Assembly: GCA_002733995.1 (NCBI GenBank)
Contig: NVXR01000013.1
Location: forward strand, 1-64,000
Length of the DNA stretch: 64,000 nt
Origin: Desulfotalea sp.
GTDB lineage: Bacteria > Desulfobacterota > Desulfobulbia > Desulfobulbales > Desulfocapsaceae
Direction: 5' to 3'
Below are positions 61,724-64,000 of this stretch, in pieces (the first letter of the stretch is position 1; each line of letters begins with the position of its first letter). The position numbers and the translations under genes were made by a program. Under the pieces are notes generated by a model. It was not told the origin of the DNA, searched no databases, and saw only the letters and a program-made list of their open reading frames with translations.

Positions 61724-63751
61724 CTAGTCCTGCTTTTTTATTTCAGAAAGGTTTTTTGACAATAGTTCTACTATTTTATTTGACTCCTGCGCAGCCAAAT
61801 AAATTCGTTGCATATGCTTTTTTTGCCCAGCAGACTCCTCCGAATTCAGCATTGAAAGTTCTGCACTACCATAAATAGCGAGGAGCATATTTTTTAGATC
61901 GTGCAGTAATTTTTCGCTATCACCCCTCTCACTTTGTTCAGATCTTCTATGACCCAGCTCATCTTCATCATGGGCGCCCTGAACAGTAGCTTCATTTTTT
62001 TCCGTTGGATCTGACAGTAGTGGCTGTAACCATCTGTACAGTTTATCTTTCAGTAACTCAGAGGTAAATGGTTTCCCTAAATAATCATCCATTCCCGCTT
62101 CAAGACATTTATTACGATCATCGACTGTCACATGGGCCGTTAAGGCAACTATGGGAAGTCGTGTTCCATTACCACTCCACCTCTCCCCTTCTCGTATCAT
62201 ACGAGTAGCTGTATACCCATCCAACAGAGGCATCTGACAATCCATCAACACAAGATCAACAGTATTGTTTTTCAGATAATCAACGGCCTCATAACCATTG
62301 ACAGCTAGAGCAACAGAACAATTCATATTCTCTAACTGATTGACCACAACCTCCATGTTAATTTCGTGATCTTCTACCACAAGGAGTTTTGGTTGTCTTT
62401 TCCAGCCACGAGTCAGTGATATTGTTTTATTGTGATCCTCAACGGCCTTGGCATCCTCTTCACTGGGCTCAGGGAAAAACAAATTAAAAGAGAACTTCGC
62501 CCCTTCACCCAACGCACTCGTCAGGGCCAACTTTCCACCCATCAAAGCTACAACCCTTGCGGCTATAGCCAAACCAAGCCCAGTACCACCATATTTTTTA
62601 GCAACACCACTATCCACTTGCCTAAACGGTTCAAAAATCATTTTCTGTTTATCATGGGCAATCCCTGGCCCGGTATCAGTAACTGCAAACTGAATCCTAA
62701 CCCCTGCTCGCTTTTTCAAAAGGATCTTTGCTGTAAATTTAACCTCACCCCGCGTTGTAAACTTGAGACTATTGGAAACCAAATTACTTAAAACTTGATT
62801 GAGCCGTAGCTGATCACCCACAACCAGTTTGGGAAGATTGCTGTCGATAGAACAGCTGAACTTCACATTCTGTTTTTTTTGTATATCCTCATACAGAGAG
62901 CTAAACTGAGAAAGTGAGTTGGACAGATTAAAAATCTCTGCAGAGAGCAAAAACTCTCCAGCCTCAATTTTTGAAAAATCCAAGCCATCCGTTATCACCC
63001 TCATCAGCCAGCCGCTGGACCTTGATATTAAACGGACATAATGACGCTGCTGTCGCGATAGATTGGTACGATTGAGAATCTCCGTCACACCGACCATACC
63101 ATTGAGGGGTGTTCGAATCTCGTGACTCATGGTCGCAAGAAAGTTTGATTTTGCCAAACTGGCACTCTCTGCAACCGCAATACTTCGTGTGAGTTGATTC
63201 AACAGTGAAGCGACATAAAGAGGGAGAACAATAAGCGCAACAAATAACCCAAATATAGCCTCCCCGTTCATCTCATTTACATCAGAAAGCTGAACGACCC
63301 AACAAAAGCCAAAGAGACTGAGCAGAGCAGAAAAAAGTAGATATCTTTGACCAAAACGAAAACCATTGCCAAAGCTCACCCAGAAATACACAATAAAGAG
63401 AGGCGCCGCAAAAACCCCATATAAAGCGAGAACCACCGTCGTAGCACCAATATCCACAACAATGCCAAGAACCCGCCTCAACACGAATTTCCCAGGCGCA
63501 ACTCTCACCCACGCAAGGAGTGTAAATGCGTTAACAAAAAAGATTCCAGAAGCGGTGAGTACATAGTGGTCCCTTGACAGCAGAGTATGGTTAAGCACCA
63601 TTGTATAAAGAATGTAGGCAAAGACTACACAACCAACACCAACGCGCAACAATGCTTGTTGGTATTCCCGATTCGGGCTCTCGCTCCAGGTTGAAATAAA
63701 ACCCCGTAACCCTTTAGAGCCTGCTGTATAACTATTAGAACGCTTCCCCAT
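61724..63751 (-). CDS. RpfC-like hybrid histidine kinase with receiver and extra DHp-like end
   Basis: 675 residues. Five or six membrane helices (~32-190) of the RpfC-like type without a periplasmic domain, then HisKA with FLATMSHEIRTPLNG (phospho-His 210), HATPase (NQVLSNLVSNSLKFT, DTGPGIA, GGTGLGLAI) and a receiver domain (LLVVEDHEINMEV, LVLMDCQMPLLDG with phospho-Asp, ALTAHV). The last ~60 residues repeat a His helix (LLHDLKNMLLAIYGSAELSM) like a DHp domain without ATPase; RpfC has an HPt there. It may sense a fatty-acid or membrane signal (inference). Confidence 0.9.
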   Translation of the reverse strand: MGKRSNSYTAGSKGLRGFISTWSESPNREYQQALLRVGVGCVVFAYILYTMVLNHTLLSRDHYVLTASGIFFVNAFTLLAWVRVAPGKFVLRRVLGIVVDIGATTVVLALYGVFAAPLFIVYFWVSFGNGFRFGQRYLLFSALLSLFGFCWVVQLSDVNEMNGEAIFGLFVALIVLPLYVASLLNQLTRSIAVAESASLAKSNFLATMSHEIRTPLNGMVGVTEILNRTNLSRQQRHYVRLISRSSGWLMRVITDGLDFSKIEAGEFLLSAEIFNLSNSLSQFSSLYEDIQKKQNVKFSCSIDSNLPKLVVGDQLRLNQVLSNLVSNSLKFTTRGEVKFTAKILLKKRAGVRIQFAVTDTGPGIAHDKQKMIFEPFRQVDSGVAKKYGGTGLGLAIAARVVALMGGKLALTSALGEGAKFSFNLFFPEPSEEDAKAVEDHNKTISLTRGWKRQPKLLVVEDHEINMEVVVNQLENMNCSVALAVNGYEAVDYLKNNTVDLVLMDCQMPLLDGYTATRMIREGERWSGNGTRLPIVALTAHVTVDDRNKCLEAGMDDYLGKPFTSELLKDKLYRWLQPLLSDPTEKNEATVQGAHDEDELGHRRSEQSERGDSEKLLHDLKNMLLAIYGSAELSMLNSEESAGQKKHMQRIYLAAQESNKIVELLSKNLSEIKKQD

Positions 63752-63893
63752 TACCGCCGACCCTTATTAAATGACATTACTAGAACCTTAGTCAACTGAA
63801 AGTCAGTCGCCATAAGTACATTCATCAGATTGTTTCTCTCATTGTCATGACACATTTTCAATATATCATACATTAAATTTGACCTACAACATC

Positions 63894-64000
63894 ATGGACC
63901 TGTTTGCTAAAAAACGTCAAAGCAGAAGCACGACAGACAGCGATATAAAAGACAATATTGTTGACAAGAAAATCGATGCTGAGGCAAGTTCTGTGTCGCT
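63894..64000 (+). CDS. 5' part of an unidentified gene, cut by window edge
   Basis: ATG 63894 opens a frame (MDLFAKKRQSRSTTDSDIKD...) with no stop in the 35 codons present. The visible part is charged and low in hydrophobic residues, so the identity cannot be given. No good ribosome binding site is seen. Confidence 0.45.
   Translation, partial: MDLFAKKRQSRSTTDSDIKDNIVDKKIDAEASSVS

Noticed and set aside
1..64000. CRISPR array, rRNA and tRNA genes
   Set aside because: No regularly spaced direct repeats and no cloverleaf or rRNA-like sequence were noticed by eye; tRNAscan would be decisive.

Overview
The window looks like a chromosome segment of an anaerobic Desulfobacterota bacterium, probably a Desulfobulbales relative (Desulfotalea/Desulfocapsa type). 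This is inferred from gene content: an Orange-protein (ORP)-like cluster of MinD ATPases and NifX-fold proteins, a Ni-CO dehydrogenase with a CooA-like sensor, a NapC-type/octaheme cytochrome pair, NapGH-like ferredoxin proteins, and heavy use of sigma-54 promoters with dedicated activators. No rRNA, tRNA or CRISPR array was seen. LAYOUT: 1-3.8 kb is mobile-element debris: an IS66 left end fused in frame to a recQ helicase that lacks its own N terminus, a lipoprotein gene, a truncated IS3-family element, and a frameshifted integron-type integrase remnant. 3.8-10.2 kb holds a DUF1566 protein, glgX behind a Fur-box-like dyad, and a four-gene operon (NrfJ-like periplasmic protein, panE, HAD phosphatase, NUDIX) ending at a strong terminator. 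10.2-19 kb holds a tiny gene with an in-frame TGA in a CxxU context and a SECIS-like hairpin (candidate selenoprotein) directly behind typA, then an XPB-like helicase, a membrane/periplasmic gene pair, DUF2058, a PLP decarboxylase and an EamA transporter. 19.1-29.8 kb is the ORP-like block: a DsrE protein, then a minus-strand cluster of three NifX-fold proteins, two ferredoxin-MinD ATPases, a receiver-like protein, a DUF5320-like protein and a NifU-like scaffold behind a -24/-12 promoter with three tandem dyads; the sigma-54 activator gene lies just upstream, coupled to tesA-ybbP-ybbA. 30-45.6 kb holds tenA, napGH-like genes, an H-NS gene, a second activator facing a universal-stress gene with its own near-perfect sigma-54 promoter, a heterodimeric ABC exporter, prmA, htpX and housekeeping genes. 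45.7-54.7 kb holds MutT, an esterase, DUF1992, an FlhG-like ATPase, a lone PEP-CTERM protein with a sigma-54 promoter, an AraC/LysE pair and selO. 54.9-61 kb is a respiration/CO block: octaheme HAO-like cytochrome plus NapC/NrfH-type tetraheme partner, cooS, a CooA-like regulator with a matching binding site upstream of cooS, and an MFS transporter. The end holds a 51-aa gene, an RpfC-like hybrid kinase and the start of a truncated plus-strand gene. WORKING TOGETHER: the clearest circuits are activator -> ORP-like operon, activator 2 -> uspA, CooA-like protein -> cooS, and the cytochrome pair as a likely quinol-fed reductase of nitrogen oxides. Start codons were moved from the longest frame where a ribosome binding site or family N terminus argued for it. 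No database search was possible.
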